Shown here piece after piece: positions 22,480 through 33,399 of a stretch of 64,000 nucleotides of DNA (its first letter is position 1; every line of letters starts with the position of its first letter). The stretch comes from Blumeriella jaapii (lineage: Eukaryota; Ascomycota; Leotiomycetes; Helotiales; Drepanopezizaceae): positions 640,501 through 704,500 of the forward strand of contig VWND01000010.1 in the NCBI GenBank assembly GCA_009599575.1, given 5' to 3'. Under the pieces are notes generated by a model. The model made no database searches. It had not been told where the DNA came from and was given only the letters and a program-made list of their open reading frames with translations. The translations under genes were made by a program, and so were the position numbers.

Positions 22480-24095
22480 TGATTTCTTTTCCGCATTTCG
22501 TATTGTTAATCAGCTTTTTCACGCTAATCGCACAGCTAGCAGCTTAATAACCCTTCGAAAAAAAGCTATACGAAACGCTACGAAAAAAAACGATAATAAT
22601 ACTTCGTATATATTTAAACGCGATCTGCTGCTATATTACGATCGCCTAATAATACCAGACGTCGATTATTTTCGTTTAGCCTTTATACGAAAAATACACG
22701 ACCAAATCTCTACCGCTTATCTTAGCGCTCGCAAAACTACGCAATTGCTTTCGAACTAATATTATTGGCGAAATATAACAGTTTTCGTAAAACAATACTA
22801 TCGCAACTACCACGCTTATCGAAAAAATTTTATTTCAAAAAATAAGCGCCCCGGCTTTTTTCAGCTTTTTTCTGTTTTTAACCATTTTTGAAAATACGTT
22901 ATAATAAACTTTTGCAATTTTAATAAAAACAAACACGGTTACGATAACGTATTCGTAATAATAAATCGCTTTTTCAAACAAATTATTTCGATTCTCTGTT
23001 ATAAAAATATCGACGTTCGAAGCCTCGCCAAATTGTATATATTCCACGTGTATAAATATTTTGGCTTTTTAAAAAGTATTATTAGCGATCGTAGCCTTTA
23101 GTATTAATTTACCTTCTGATCTAAATTAAACAAAATACTCGATACGCAACTAAAGCTTTCGATAGCCGCTTATTCTGAAACCGACGGTCAAACCGAAATT
23201 TACAATTAATATTTGCAAAAACGCTTTCGACCCTTCGTAAATTTCTATTAAAACGATTAAAGCGAATTTCTTCTAATAATAAATTTCGCTCAAATAATTC
23301 TTTTTTACGAAAGTTTAAATAGCCTTTCACCTTTTGAAATTATACACGATTATACTTTTCATACCAATTGAAATTAAAAACTCGATATTTCCTTTTTCCT
23401 TAATTTTTTATATAAACTAAACGCAAACGAAGCTCGCGCGTACGCTCGCCGCTATTACGACGCTTAAAACCTCGCTAAATCGCATTTTTAATAAACTTAC
23501 GACAAAATGAAAAAAAATGCGAATAAGTCTCGCCGCGCGATCGATTTTAACGTTAGCGATTACGTTTGGCTCGATATGCGTTTATTTCCGACCTTCCGGC
23601 CCTTCCGCAAGCTCGACAATTTTACAAACGGCTTTTTCAAAATTATAACTAAAATTTTCGACAACGCTTTCAAGCTAAAACTCTTTAATATTATAAACGT
23701 ACATTCAGTTTTTTATATTAATCGATTGCGTAAAACAGCTAACGACGCGCTTTCAGATCAGATTAATCTAATTCTTAAATCTATTAATATAACTAATAAA
23801 TTTAAATATAAAGTCGAAGAATTAATCGCCTGTCGAATGCAGCGGAAAACCTTTTAATATAAAGCTTTTTGAATAAGCTTAAATAAAAATCTCACGTAAT
23901 ATCCCGCGTCTGATTTTATATACGCTTTTTTAAAAGTGCGCGATTTCTATTTGACGCATAAAAAGCTTCCCGGTTCTTTTGCAAAACTTGTAAACTGGCT
24001 AAAGGCGTATTCCGAAGGTTTAGATTCGTACGATCACTTAAATAATAACGTATTAATAAATAAAAGCTCGAAAGCGCGCTTTTTTCGAACGGGGA
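22480..24095 (+). pseudogene. B1 integrase with chromodomain-like C-terminus
   Basis: The HHCC zinc-binding end is degraded (near 22,700-22,810; both Cys appear as Tyr in Y-R-N-Y-H-A-Y). The core shows F-V-I-I-N-R-F (about 22,940), then S-I-I-S-D-R-S and E-T-D-G-Q-T-E-I-Y (about 23,175). The ORF 23,507-23,857 holds the C-terminal domain (V-S-D-Y-V-W-L-D, F-R-K-L-D-N-F, then F-Y-I-N-R-L-R). After the stop at 23,855, K-A-F, L-T-W-Y-P and related residues match the chromodomain-like tail of fungal gypsy elements, which is thought to steer insertion to heterochromatin. The annotation is firm; activity is lost. Confidence 0.8.
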
Positions 24096-24100
24096 AATAA

Positions 24101-24395
24101 TATAACGATTTATTTTATTGCCACCTTTTTTATTATCCCAGCAATTACGTATAGCTGCAAGCTTCCCAGCAACTACGTATAGCTGTAAGCTTCTTGGTCT
24201 TTTGATAGGTCTCCTATCAACTGTGGAAATTATTATATATATAAGGCTTTTTTCTTTTAGCAATTTTTGCTCTCTGCAATTGTTAATTTTAAATAAATAT
24301 CTTTGTTACAAAATCAAAGGCTCGTTTCTCATATCATATGAACTCGGCGATCAGTTGACTGATTTTCCAGCCCTTCGACTGATTAGATCGTCACA
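24101..24395 (+). repeat. B1 3' LTR
   Basis: 295 bp, starts tataacgatt (RIP-altered TGTGACG), ends gatcgtcaca. Same 26-bp duplication as the 5' LTR. Followed by TSD ctttt at 24,396-24,400. Confidence 0.92.
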
Positions 24396-24469
24396 CTTTT
24401 TTTTTCGACGATTAGAAAACTTTATATATTTGTATAAACGCTGTTAATAGGGTTATTAATTTTTTTATA

Positions 24470-26290
24470 AGACTTTTCGATAAAAAGGTTTTTGTCGTTT
24501 ATTAAATAAGTTTTAAAACAGTTGTTAAAAAAAGTATTTTTATTTATAAAATAATACTAATCAGGCTTTAAAGCCAAAACGTTAATTCCGAAATGCTTTT
24601 TGATCGTATCAAAGCAAAGAAAACAAAAAGTTGCGATAAAAAATTTTTTCTGATCGTTTTTAAAAATTGATTTTGGAATTTGTTTTTGGCTTAATTATTA
24701 AAAATTTTAAAAATTTTGTTAATTGCGATTATTTGAATATTCTTTTTATTTAAAACTTTTAAGGTTTTTTTGTAATTAAAAAACAGCTTTTTTTTTTTTC
24801 GTATTTCAGCGATCTTTTGCTTATTTAAAAAGTTAGAAAAAGTTTTTTTTTTACGACGACCATTTATTGCGTACAAAAGCTTTTTATAATCGGTTGAGAA
24901 ATAGAAATAGCGCTTTTTGAAAGTGTCGTATAAACAGTTATATTTTTTTTTTTTTTTTTTTTTTTTGCTTTTTTTTTTTTTTTTTCTACGACTTTTCGAA
25001 GTATCGTTGTTTTTTCAGAATCGAAAAAGAAAATAGCGAAAACTTCGATTTTTCGGCTTAAATTGTCGAATTCTCGATTGTTTTTAAAAAAAAAAAGATT
25101 ATAAAGTTTAATTCGATTAAAATCTTTTTTTATAAAAAGGCCGGCAAATTCGTTTTTTAAATATTCAGCTTTTTTGCCGTTCGTTTATTATGAATTAATA
25201 TATGCGGCGATTGCGTCGAGAAAATCGGTGGCAGCGTAGCGGCCATTTATATCAGAAATCTTATATTCGACAGCTGCTTTGTAAGCGGTTTGCTATTTTT
25301 TTATTTATTCGGTTATATTTATTTTTTCGCTGTACGCTTTGCGAAAAATGTTTTTGTAATCAGATTTAACGAAGCTAATTACGAAAAAATATGCAAAAGC
25401 AATATTTTTTTTCAGAATACGAACGAATGCTTAGAATAACTTTTGCTTTTTTTTATAATATAAATTTTTGACCTTACGTATATTTTTATTTATTAAAATT
25501 TTTTTTTATAAATTAATATAAAGAATGGCGTACGCTTTTTTATTATTAGTAGCGTTAATTTCCGATTAAGCAATTGCAAAGTTTATTAAATTGGTTTTTA
25601 TAATTAAAAAAACTCAGTCGAGCAACTTTTGATAGGCAGTAACGTATTTCTGCTATTTTTTAAGCTTTTTTAAATAGTTTTTCGAAAAATAATCGATTTT
25701 ATTTTTTAAATCGTCGAAAATCAGATTGGCTGGTCGAGGTCTGTCGAAAAAGTTACTAATCGTAACGGCGGCTTTTTTTGCTTCGGTTATGCCGTTGTAT
25801 TCGGCGTATTTTCGATCGTAATTTGCTTGGCGCTTTTTGTTTTTCTGATCGATAAATTAATAAAAAAACTGTTTTTATAGTCGTTTATTAATAAGAAAGC
25901 GAAGTGGAAGGTCAGGATCGGTGTAATCGAAAGAAAGTATTTTTGATCGATGAAATTTATACGTTTTTAATCAAAAGATTTACGATTTTGGGTCGTAAAA
26001 AAAAATCTTTTTCTTCGTAGAAGCCGATATATTATTTTCGTTATGAAAGGTCGATTAATTGGGTTGAAAAAAATAAAAAAATAAAAATAAGATTTATAAA
26101 TTAAAAAAATCGAAGAATTAATACTTTCCGCATTTTTAATAGCTTTTTATCGATTCGTGGCTTTTTGCTAAATAAAAAAAACTTTGTAAAATATAATTTT
26201 CTACGAATATTTTTTGATAATTCGAATAAATTAACCGGTAAAGGCTCTCAACGAGTTTTTTAGCGTATGCATTGCAAAAAGAAGCTTATT
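24470..26290 (-). pseudogene. Copia F gag and protease-proximal remnant
   Basis: A long minus-strand frame is readable with only scattered stops from about 25,890 to 24,540. Segments include N-G-R-Y-A-A-T-D-F-L-D-A-I-A (about 25,230-25,190), N-C-L-Y-D-T-F-K-K-R (about 24,940) and the 61-codon ORF 24,691-24,876, which is Lys/Asn-rich. The position between LTR and integrase and the wording fit copia gag. I could not locate a zinc knuckle or a protease D-S-G with confidence. A T-run of about 45 bases (24,943-24,985) encodes Lys and may be length-variable. Confidence 0.5.
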
Positions 26291-26339
26291 GATTGGTTCC
26301 GGAGCTTATAACTATCGTGCATAGCTAAATAATCGGTAA

Positions 26340-27005
26340 GAATTTTCACCGGAAGCTAAAACGAATGAATTGTATGTAATAAAATGTTATTTGTATTGTT
26401 TTAAATCTGATTAGCGAGCTTTCCGCAGAAGACGGAAGGTTCGGGCTCGCTTAGTCAGTCGCTTGGAAAAACTAGTTTCCGAGGAGGCTCGTTATTACGT
26501 GACTACGAGCCTTTCCGAGCTCCAGGAACATCTAACTATTGAAAGCGTACAGGAAGAATAAATCTGGAACAAAAGAAATAAAAGGAAATAAAGGAATGTA
26601 AATATAGCGTAACGAAAAGCAAATCGAATTAATAAAAAAGAAAAACTTCAGCTTTTTCTGGAAATAAAATTAATAAAAAAGAGTTTTAATCAAAGCACCG
26701 ATAAATAAACGTCGGTACGGGCGGCCTGAAAGAAGTTCGAATTGTAAAAGCAGATCGAGTTTTTAATCGTAGATACAAAGCTTTCTAACGAAAGTTGTTT
26801 GGTTTTTTTTTATATTACAGCTAGCTTAAAAATAATCAAAAAAGTGATGTGAACCAAAAGATACGCATATAAATTAAAAGAAAAACACCGAGCTAAAATG
26901 CTCGGGGTCGCGAATTTTATATACAATGGGTTGCGCTTATGGGTCACGTGACTTAGCGCGAGGCCTAGTGGCCGAGGTGGTCCGTGCCCAAACCTTATTC
27001 CAACA
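26340..27005 (-). promoter_or_regulatory. Copia F 5' LTR / promoter region, weakly RIPped
   Basis: On the minus strand the region opens TGTTGGAATAAGG at 27,005 and has a TATATAAA box at about 26,918-26,925. Next comes a perfect hairpin CCGAGC-attttA-GCTCGG (about 26,888-26,905) at the likely transcript start. A GC-rich block with gcgagc repeats follows (26,410-26,530). Only one copy is present, so the left limit of the LTR is uncertain. A cggaagc/gcttccgg-like segment near 26,350 could be near the primer-binding site. Confidence 0.5.
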
Positions 27006-27012
27006 CCACCGG

Positions 27013-27061
27013 CAATCATACCACTGGCAAATATACCACTGGCAACCATACCACTGGCCAG
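27013..27061 (+). repeat. Short tandem repeat, three units of about 16 bp
   Basis: Three units of the form cataccactggcaa (27,017, 27,033 and 27,048) with normal base composition and no RIP marks, lying between the right edge of copia F and the left edge of copia E. Possibly a sliver of pre-insertion host sequence. Confidence 0.7.
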
Positions 27062-27080
27062 GGAAGGATCGTAACACGAA

Positions 27081-27598
27081 TGCGAAAAGCTATAATATCG
27101 ATAATAACAATATAAATATAATAATATAATAAAAGATTGTTTTAATAATATCGAACTGCCGTTTCGGTAAATAAAAAAATTAAAATGTAAAAATTGAAAA
27201 ACAAAAAAACATTAGTTTAAATAATAAAACTTAAATAAAATTGGGTTAATAATCAAACTGATTTTTATCTTTTATATTTTTAATAAAAGACGTGTATAAG
27301 TACAAAAAAAGGGGTGGAGCTCTCGAAAAAAGTATTTCCCAGGAAACCAGGCGAACTCCATTTAATATACTTCTTCAGCCCTTATCCCGATCTTTTCTTA
27401 TTTTTTTTAATATAACTTTAATAACTGGTTTCTTAGCAATTACTCCTATAAAATGTTTTACTTAAATATTATTTTCAGCCCCCACAGCATTATCCGGCCT
27501 CTACGGCCCATCCGCAGAAAGTACTATTCGAGGATTGGTAGAAGGCAGAAGGTTTTGGCGGATCACCTGACTTATACACGTGATGTTGGTTCCTGACA
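27081..27598 (-). repeat. Copia E left (3') LTR
   Basis: Matches 60,707-61,224 over about 518 bp and 37,291-37,550 over its right half. On the minus strand it opens TGTCAGGAACCAACATCACG. The left limit is placed where similarity to 60,707 begins (tgcgaaaag). No clear target duplication was found, so the limit is approximate. Confidence 0.75.
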
Positions 27599-27639
27599 GT
27601 AATTTATTTCGATATATTAAGTATTTGGGCGATTGTAAT

Positions 27640-28800
27640 TTATTTCTTATAGAACTTGGCGAATCCAGGCGGTTTTTTAAGCGAATTTGCATATAACAAC
27701 GTATTTAGTTTTAATAAAAAAAAAGGCAACGATGGTTTGGCGCTTTAAAATAATTGCAAAAACAGCTTTTGCAAAACAAAACGCAGCATTATTATATAAT
27801 ATTTTATTTATTCGGGCTTTAGCCCAATCAGAATCGCAGAAATTATATAATTTTATTTTGGCTTTGTTTATAATTTGTTTTTTAAATACCAGGCAAAACA
27901 TTTTTGTTTTTTGTAAATATTGCATTACGCGTTTGGCGGCGGCGATATATTATAAAAACGGGTTTGTAAAAAATTTAGCTAAAACAAAGCAATAATATAT
28001 AATATCCTAGCGTGTTTAAATAGCGAGGTATTATAAAAAGCCGCAAATCGATTAATATAACTTAATATCGTAAAATATAGCCTGGCTTTCGAATTTGATT
28101 ATATAAATCTCGGAATCCGACGCAAAAAAAACGTAGTTGCGCTTTTGCAATTAAATATACCGAATCTATCTAAAATTTTATTAATATAAGTATTTTGGTA
28201 AGAAAAAATAGTATATATTATTTTATTTTTAATAATACGAATATTTTAAAAATATTTTTTGCTTTTTTTTGCGATTGCATATCGAAAAAAATATGCAAAT
28301 TTTTTTTGAATTTATCGAAGATAAAGCTTTTTTTGGCCAGTATTAAAAAATCGTCGACGTAAATAACGATGCAAATCTTAATAATTTTATTAATATAAAC
28401 GCAGTTATCGGTTTTTATAAAATGAAAGTTAAGCTTAGCTAGCTTCGTACGAAGCTTGGTTTGCTAAAATCGTAGGAATTGCTTGAAACCGTATAAGGTT
28501 TTAAGCAACTTAAGATAATAGTTATAAGTAAATCTGGTTTTTAATTCGATTCAGCCAGAAAAGGATTTGACGTAAATATCGTTGTTTGCATTATTATTTA
28601 AAAATGCAATTTTTATATTATATTATTTAAGTTCGTAATTTATTATAGCAGCAATATTAATAGCGATTTTTTTTAAACAGCCGATTTGCAAATATTAGCG
28701 TAGATTTAATTATAATTTCGATCGTATTTTTAAGAAAATTTTTAAACGACGAATCGGATTTTGTATTTATTAATTTTACCGTTTTTATTTTTTTTAAATT
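27640..28800 (-). pseudogene. Copia E reverse transcriptase and RNase H
   Basis: Reading leftwards: N-A-F-x-N and D-I-Y-V-K (about 28,590), L-Y-G-F-K-Q (about 28,490), then I-Y-V-D-D-F-L-I at about 28,345-28,370 with the Y-V-D-D catalytic box intact. RNase H is the 82-codon ORF 27,677-27,925, with L-Q-K-T-K, F-C-D-S-D-W-A-K near residue 28 and K-R-Q-T-I-V-A-F-F-F-I-K-T-K-Y-V near residue 60. The family has S-S-T-E-A-E-Y there, so the active-site Glu has become Lys. The RT part contains stops. Confidence 0.8.
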
Positions 28801-28899
28801 TAAATAATAATCTGAAACTTAGAATGCGACAGCTTTTAGAAACGTTTGCTTTTTTTATAATGGTTTAGGTTTTTTTGTATAAAAATAATTTGTATTTTT

Positions 28900-30330
28900 T
28901 GATTATTACAAAGCGTTATTAATTTCCGTTAATTCTAGCAAAAGCTTTTTTAAATATATAGGGGTCGTTTGTAAAAAAAAATTTATCAGAGCTAGCGGCG
29001 AAAGCGTAGTTGTATAAAAACGTATTAAAATTAAATACGACGTTTTTAAATAGTTTGTCGGAGCGTATATTAATTCGTTCAGATAGAAGAATAATAGGCC
29101 AGACTTTTCTAGCTTTAGTTTTTTTGGTAATAAAAGCTGTTAATAATATAGCGATTTCGTTTATTTTAGATACGATAATTGCATTATTTAAATTGTTATC
29201 GTTTTGCTGATTTTTTTTTTTGTATAATTCAGAAAGTTCGTTATTATTATTTTCTTTTTCTAGTTTACCGCTAATAATTTAATTATTATTATAATCGTTT
29301 AATATAAGGTTTTTACCCAAATCATTTTTAGCTAGAAGTGTATTAAGCTAATTAAATTCGAATTAAAAAGTGGGATCGGTAATAAAACCATTTTTATTAA
29401 ATCTTATATAAAAGAATTTAATAATTTTGTTTCCAGTTTTAACAAAAACGTAAATTTTCCAGATATTATTTTTTTTAAATTCAATAAGAATTTTTATTTC
29501 GGCTCTGAAAGCAAACTTGCGATTTTGAATACGTCGTTCAGATTCGATAAAAACGTAGATTTTACAGCCTAGAATTCGAAAGTGTTTGACCGAAAGCTTA
29601 TGTTTTATTTTTGGCTAAACGTTATTTTAAAAAGTTTAATAAAAGATTTTACTATTTAATTAAATGTTAGCCGTAAGATTAGTGATATAAATTACAATCA
29701 GTAGGGTTTTTGGCCATAAAAACTTCGGAATTTCCTGATTAATTATAACAATTCGAAGCTTTTTTATTAAAATGCGAATCGAACGTTCCGATCGATCGTT
29801 TTACTTTAGAATATAAAAAATAGATTTTTTTTAAAACTATTCCAAAGTGTTCAGCTAGCTTTCGCATTTGCGTAGGGCTGTATTTCTTGCTTTTATTATA
29901 ACGCCACTTTTTAATTGTACGGTTATATTAAGTTTTAGCAAGGCGGATTATTTTTTTATTAATTTGAAAAATCTTATTCTTTTTGGAATATATGTAATTC
30001 CAACGAGCTATAAATGCAAGACAGATAAAAATCGAAATATATTTATAACCGTGAATACCGTTTGGAATAAAATGTATTATATTAACGTGTAATTTATCGA
30101 AAGCTTTAATAAGTCTGAAGCGAGCCGAACGTTTATTCGTTTTTTTAATAAGTCGGTTAAATTCGCAAAATTAATATATACGTGTTTTGCTTATTTAGTT
30201 TTTTTTTTTAAATTTTATATTAATAATATTGTTTTGGATGTTTCGAACTGCTTATAGCCCAGAATGACAGAAACGTTTATGCCAAAGTTCGATATTAATT
30301 AAAGCTTTTTTAATAGCAGCAGAGATAAAA
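28900..30330 (-). pseudogene. Copia E integrase
   Basis: Segments visible leftwards are the pre-integrase motif L-W-H-K-R-F-C-H-S-G-L (about 30,290-30,255) and H-V-N-I-I-H-F-I-P-N-G-I-H-G-Y (about 30,090-30,045). In the latter the first catalytic Asp of H-V-D is Asn. The core continues through the E-Y/K-Y-S-P-T-Q-M-R-K-L-A-E-H-F-G-I-V-L region (about 29,890-29,830), which carries the second acidic part of the core. The C-terminal half is heavily interrupted. The order protease, integrase, RT confirms Ty1/copia. Confidence 0.75.
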
Positions 30331-30895
30331 CGTATATTACGACGTAAGCTAAATTATTAATTGAAAGCTTTTTTTATAATAAATAATCTTTTATTAATAG
30401 CGCAGATTTTATTATCGTTGATTATATAAAGAATATTCGATTTTAAATAGCTTTTAAGCTTACTGAGCTTAAAGTTTGAAAAGAGCGAAACAGGGCAAAA
30501 AGGCATATAAACCGTATTATACAATTCTAGCATTCGTACAAAATCATTTGTTTTAAGCGTACGAATAGTGCAAATGCCTAGATTTAAGGGTTTGATTGGC
30601 CCATTTGCAATAGCTATAAAAGGTAAATCGTTTTTGGGCTTATAAGATATAAACTTAGAAAAGTCGTTGCATATATGATTTATAGCTTTTATATTATAAA
30701 ATTAGCGATTTTTTTTTTAAATATAAAAAAAAAATTGTTTTCAGAAATAATAACGTTATCAGAAAGCAATTTAGTAAAGATTATTAATTTACCGAATATT
30801 TTTTTTTCGTCGTCGTTAAAAAACTTTTTTTTTAACGTTTTTTTAGAAGCAGTATATATAAGAATTGAAAGGCAGGGAAACACTAGTTCAGACAA
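30330..30895 (-). pseudogene. Copia E protease and gag C-terminal stub
   Basis: The 68-codon ORF 30,689-30,895 starts in the LTR remnant and runs into an acid/Lys-rich stub (N-D-D-E-K-K-I-F-G-K-L) like the gag end of copia. Immediately after comes F-Y-N-I-K-A-I-N-H-I-C-N-D-F, where the family has D-S/T-G-A-T-x-H-I-C. The catalytic D-T-G is N-I-K here, all by G-to-A or C-to-T. Then K-P-L-N-L-G-I-C-T-I. Most of gag is missing between the LTR and this point. Confidence 0.7.
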
Positions 30896-31005
30896 TAGAG
30901 CTTAGATAAGGTTGGGTTGATAGTCAGACTAATTTCTACCTTTTATATTTCTAATAAAAGGCGTGTATAAGTACAAAAGGAGGGGTGGAGCCCTCGAAAA
31001 AAAGT

Positions 31006-31010
31006 ATTTC
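31006..31010. repeat. Target site duplication of D (left), ATTTC
   Basis: atttc immediately left of the D LTR, identical to 37,286-37,290 on the right. The copia E LTR reads continuously (gtatttc then ccaggaaacc) when D and one copy are removed. Confidence 0.9.
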
Positions 31011-31218
31011 TGTCACGGTGCTCAGGAAGTGAACCAGGGAGCGAAGGCATTTATTTAGTTAATATATTGAATCTTAAGGATTTAAAAAAATACAAAAGAT
31101 CCGTTTGGTTATATTTTTGGATTTATTTGGGTCGTATTTGCTCGGGCCGATGGCCGAAAGCAAAGTTTCGGCCAAAACCGAGAATTTGGACCGTGCTTTT
31201 GGACCGTGCCCTTTAACA
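31011..31218 (-). repeat. D 3' LTR
   Basis: 208 bp, tgtcacggtg to ctttaaca. A GC-rich internal part contains gaccgtgc repeats (31,188-31,210). It pairs with 37,078-37,285. Confidence 0.92.
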
Positions 31219-31281
31219 CTTTTCCTTTTTTTCGACCAGGCCTTTTGTTTTGTTTTTTGTTTTTATTATTTTTTTGATTTA

Positions 31282-31575
31282 AAATTATTTTTAATTAAGA
31301 ATAAACGGTCTTTTGCTAATATTAATTAAATTTGAAAGCAATATTTCCCGGGTTCGACGTCGAAATTACTTTTAGTTAGGAATAATCGGTTTTTTGTTAA
31401 TATTAATTAGATTTGAAAGCAGTATTTCCCGGGTTCGACGTCGAAATTACTTTTAGTTAAGAATAATCGGTTTTTTGCTAATATTAATTGGATTTAAAAG
31501 CAGTATTTTTCGGGTTCGACGTCGTCGAAATTATTTTTAATTAAAAATAATCGGTTTTTTTTTGCTAATATTAAT
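31282..31575 (-). repeat. 81-bp tandem repeat in the 3' untranslated region of D
   Basis: About 3.6 units starting at 31,282, 31,363, 31,444 and 31,528. Spacing is 81, 81 and 84, the last because of an extra gtc. Each unit contains a retained GC-rich cgggttcgacgtcg core in AT-rich sequence. It lies between the chromodomain and the 3' LTR. Confidence 0.85.
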
Positions 31576-31639
31576 TGGATTTGAATTTTCACGTATAATT
31601 AATTGGTTTTAAAATAAATAATAATAATAAATATATTAA

Positions 31640-33330
31640 ATACAAATATTAACGAATTTTTTTTTTTTGTAAGCCGGGTTTAAATAAGTTATTTTTAAAA
31701 AACTGGGCAATTAATTCAGAGAAATGTTTCAGGTTTTCTGCTTTCTGCCAGAAATCGTAATCTGAAAACCAGCCTTTTTATTTTATTAAAAAATGCAATT
31801 TTTTTTACCGATTCTTAAATACGAAATTTAAAATTTGATTAATTTTTTATTTTTTTTTTTTTAATTTCCGAAGTCGTTTTTTACTAATTCGGAATTTGAT
31901 TTTGTTTTTTTTTTTTTTTTTTTTTCGATTTTTATTACTTCGCGGTAAAAGCTTAATAAATTAACGTAAAAAACGTCGTAAAATTTCCAAGTTTTTAAAA
32001 ATCGGAGTTTGTATGCTTAAAAACCGATTTTGTTTAAAATCGGAAAAAAGCCGAATTTTTTTGCGTTTAATTTTTTATAAGATTTTTTTGTTTTTAAGTT
32101 TTTCGTATTTAAATAAATTTTCTTTTTAATTGCGAAATATTTTAAGATATTTCTTTCTTATTGTAGTATTTCGCTTTAAACGTTTTATACGTGAAAAATA
32201 GTTTTTTTTAAAATCTAATAAATACTTTTTAATTTTTTCGCTAATTGCTAAGCCGATTTTAATTCGTAATTCGGCAATTTTTTCAAATCGAACGGCTTCG
32301 TTTTAATGCCGTTTGCTTCGAATAATAATATTTTAATAAAAAACGAAATTGCGTTATTAATAACGTATTTTGCTATCGGAAAAAAAAAGTCTGGCCAGTT
32401 ATTTTGGTTAAAATTTACGTAAAAGCGTAAATATATTTTTAATATTATATTTATTTTTTCGGTTTGTTCGTCGGTTTATAAATAAAAAGCTGTGAATAAT
32501 TTTCGGTTAGTGCGAAATATTGCGATAAAAATATTTCAAAAGCTTAAAGTAAATAATAACCTACGGTCGAAAATAATATCGTCGAGCATTTCGTATTTAA
32601 AAAATACCGTTTTGCAAAAAATATAAGCGAATTGTAAAATTGTTATATTTTTGCGAATCGTAATAAAATAAAATTGTTTAGTTAATCGGCAAACGATTAT
32701 TAAAATCGCGTCGTAAACAAATAGTTTATCGGTTTTATTATAAGCGAAGTTTTTTTTATTAAAAGCGTTTGGTAAATTTATAATTAAATTAAATAAAATG
32801 CTATTTTACGGTCGGATAAAAACGGATAATAAATATAATTTTCCGTTCGTTTTTGATTTAAAAGATTTGTTTTTTTTTTTGCAAGCGATATAAAAAAATA
32901 TATAATTTTCGATATCTGCGGTTATTTTCGATTAATAAAACAAGCGTTTCAGAAAAAACGTGGTTTTGTCGCGTCCAAAATAATCTGCGGGTCGAATTAT
33001 CGTAAAATTTTTTTAAAAAAATCGTTTTTAAAAAAATAAAATTTAATAAAATATAAAATTTTAAGTTTTTGTATATTTATATATTATCGATTAATAAAAA
33101 ATCGATACCGAAAAGGTTTTCGTAAAAGCGTTGCGTATATTTAATATCGAAAGTAATGCTTTTCGAAAAAATTTCTGATATTTTTGAATTTGTTTCGTAT
33201 TCGTCGTTTTTTATAATTAAAAAATTTTTTTTTTTCCGTATTTAATTATATTATATTTCTTTCAGTTTTAATTTCGCGCTTTCGATCTTTTTTTCTGATT
33301 AATTTTTCAATCGTAATGCAAATCAAATGC
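31640..33330 (-). pseudogene. D integrase with C-terminal chromodomain
   Basis: Leftwards: the degraded C-x2-C end (about 32,890), the core V-Y-D-A-I-L-I-I-V (about 32,705), T-D-E-Q-T-E-K-I-N-I (about 32,470) and N-N-W-P-D-F. Then come the GPF-type domain (V/I-Y-L-N-T-K-N-L, about 32,110) and N-V/F-Y-V-N-L-L-S. After a Lys-rich linker, a chromodomain-like segment (L-H-F-L-I-K, K-G-W-F-S-D, then A-E-N-L-K) lies at about 31,800-31,700. Chromodomain integrases are thought to direct insertion to methylated-histone chromatin. Stops are present. Confidence 0.75.
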
Positions 33331-33399
33331 AAAACGTTTTTTTGTTTTTTAGCAGCAACAGTTTATTTAAGTTTTCGGTCGTAGCCGAATATAATAAAA

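Larger units (their letters stand above)
17940..24395 (+). mobile_element. Ty3/gypsy retrotransposon B, copy 1 (complete, chromodomain type)
   Basis: Complete 6,456-bp element with 295-bp LTRs at both ends (TGTGACG...CGTCACA consensus), CTTTT target duplications, and gag, protease, RT, RNase H, integrase and a C-terminal chromodomain-like segment in order. It sits inside copia F. The two LTRs differ by transitions such as TGTGACG/TATAACG, with no obvious transversion, as RIP predicts. A purine-rich cggggaaataa just before the 3' LTR is the probable polypurine tract. Confidence 0.92.
24396..27005 (-). mobile_element. Ty1/copia element F, right (upstream) segment
   Basis: Continuation of F after the B1 insertion. 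Reading leftwards from 27,005 there is an LTR-like promoter region, then gag. The right edge ttattccaaca gives a minus-strand start TGTTGGAATAAGG, a form common for copia LTRs. It is the least RIP-altered part of the left half of the window. Confidence 0.6.

Noticed and set aside
26960..26985. tRNA-like A box (tggccgaggtgg) suggesting a tRNA gene or SINE head
   Set aside because: No B box at the expected distance and no cloverleaf could be drawn. The segment is better explained as the start of the copia F LTR.
30675..30905. + strand ORF of 76 codons
   Set aside because: Antisense to the copia E protease/gag stub, whose minus-strand frame carries the recognisable H-I-C motif.
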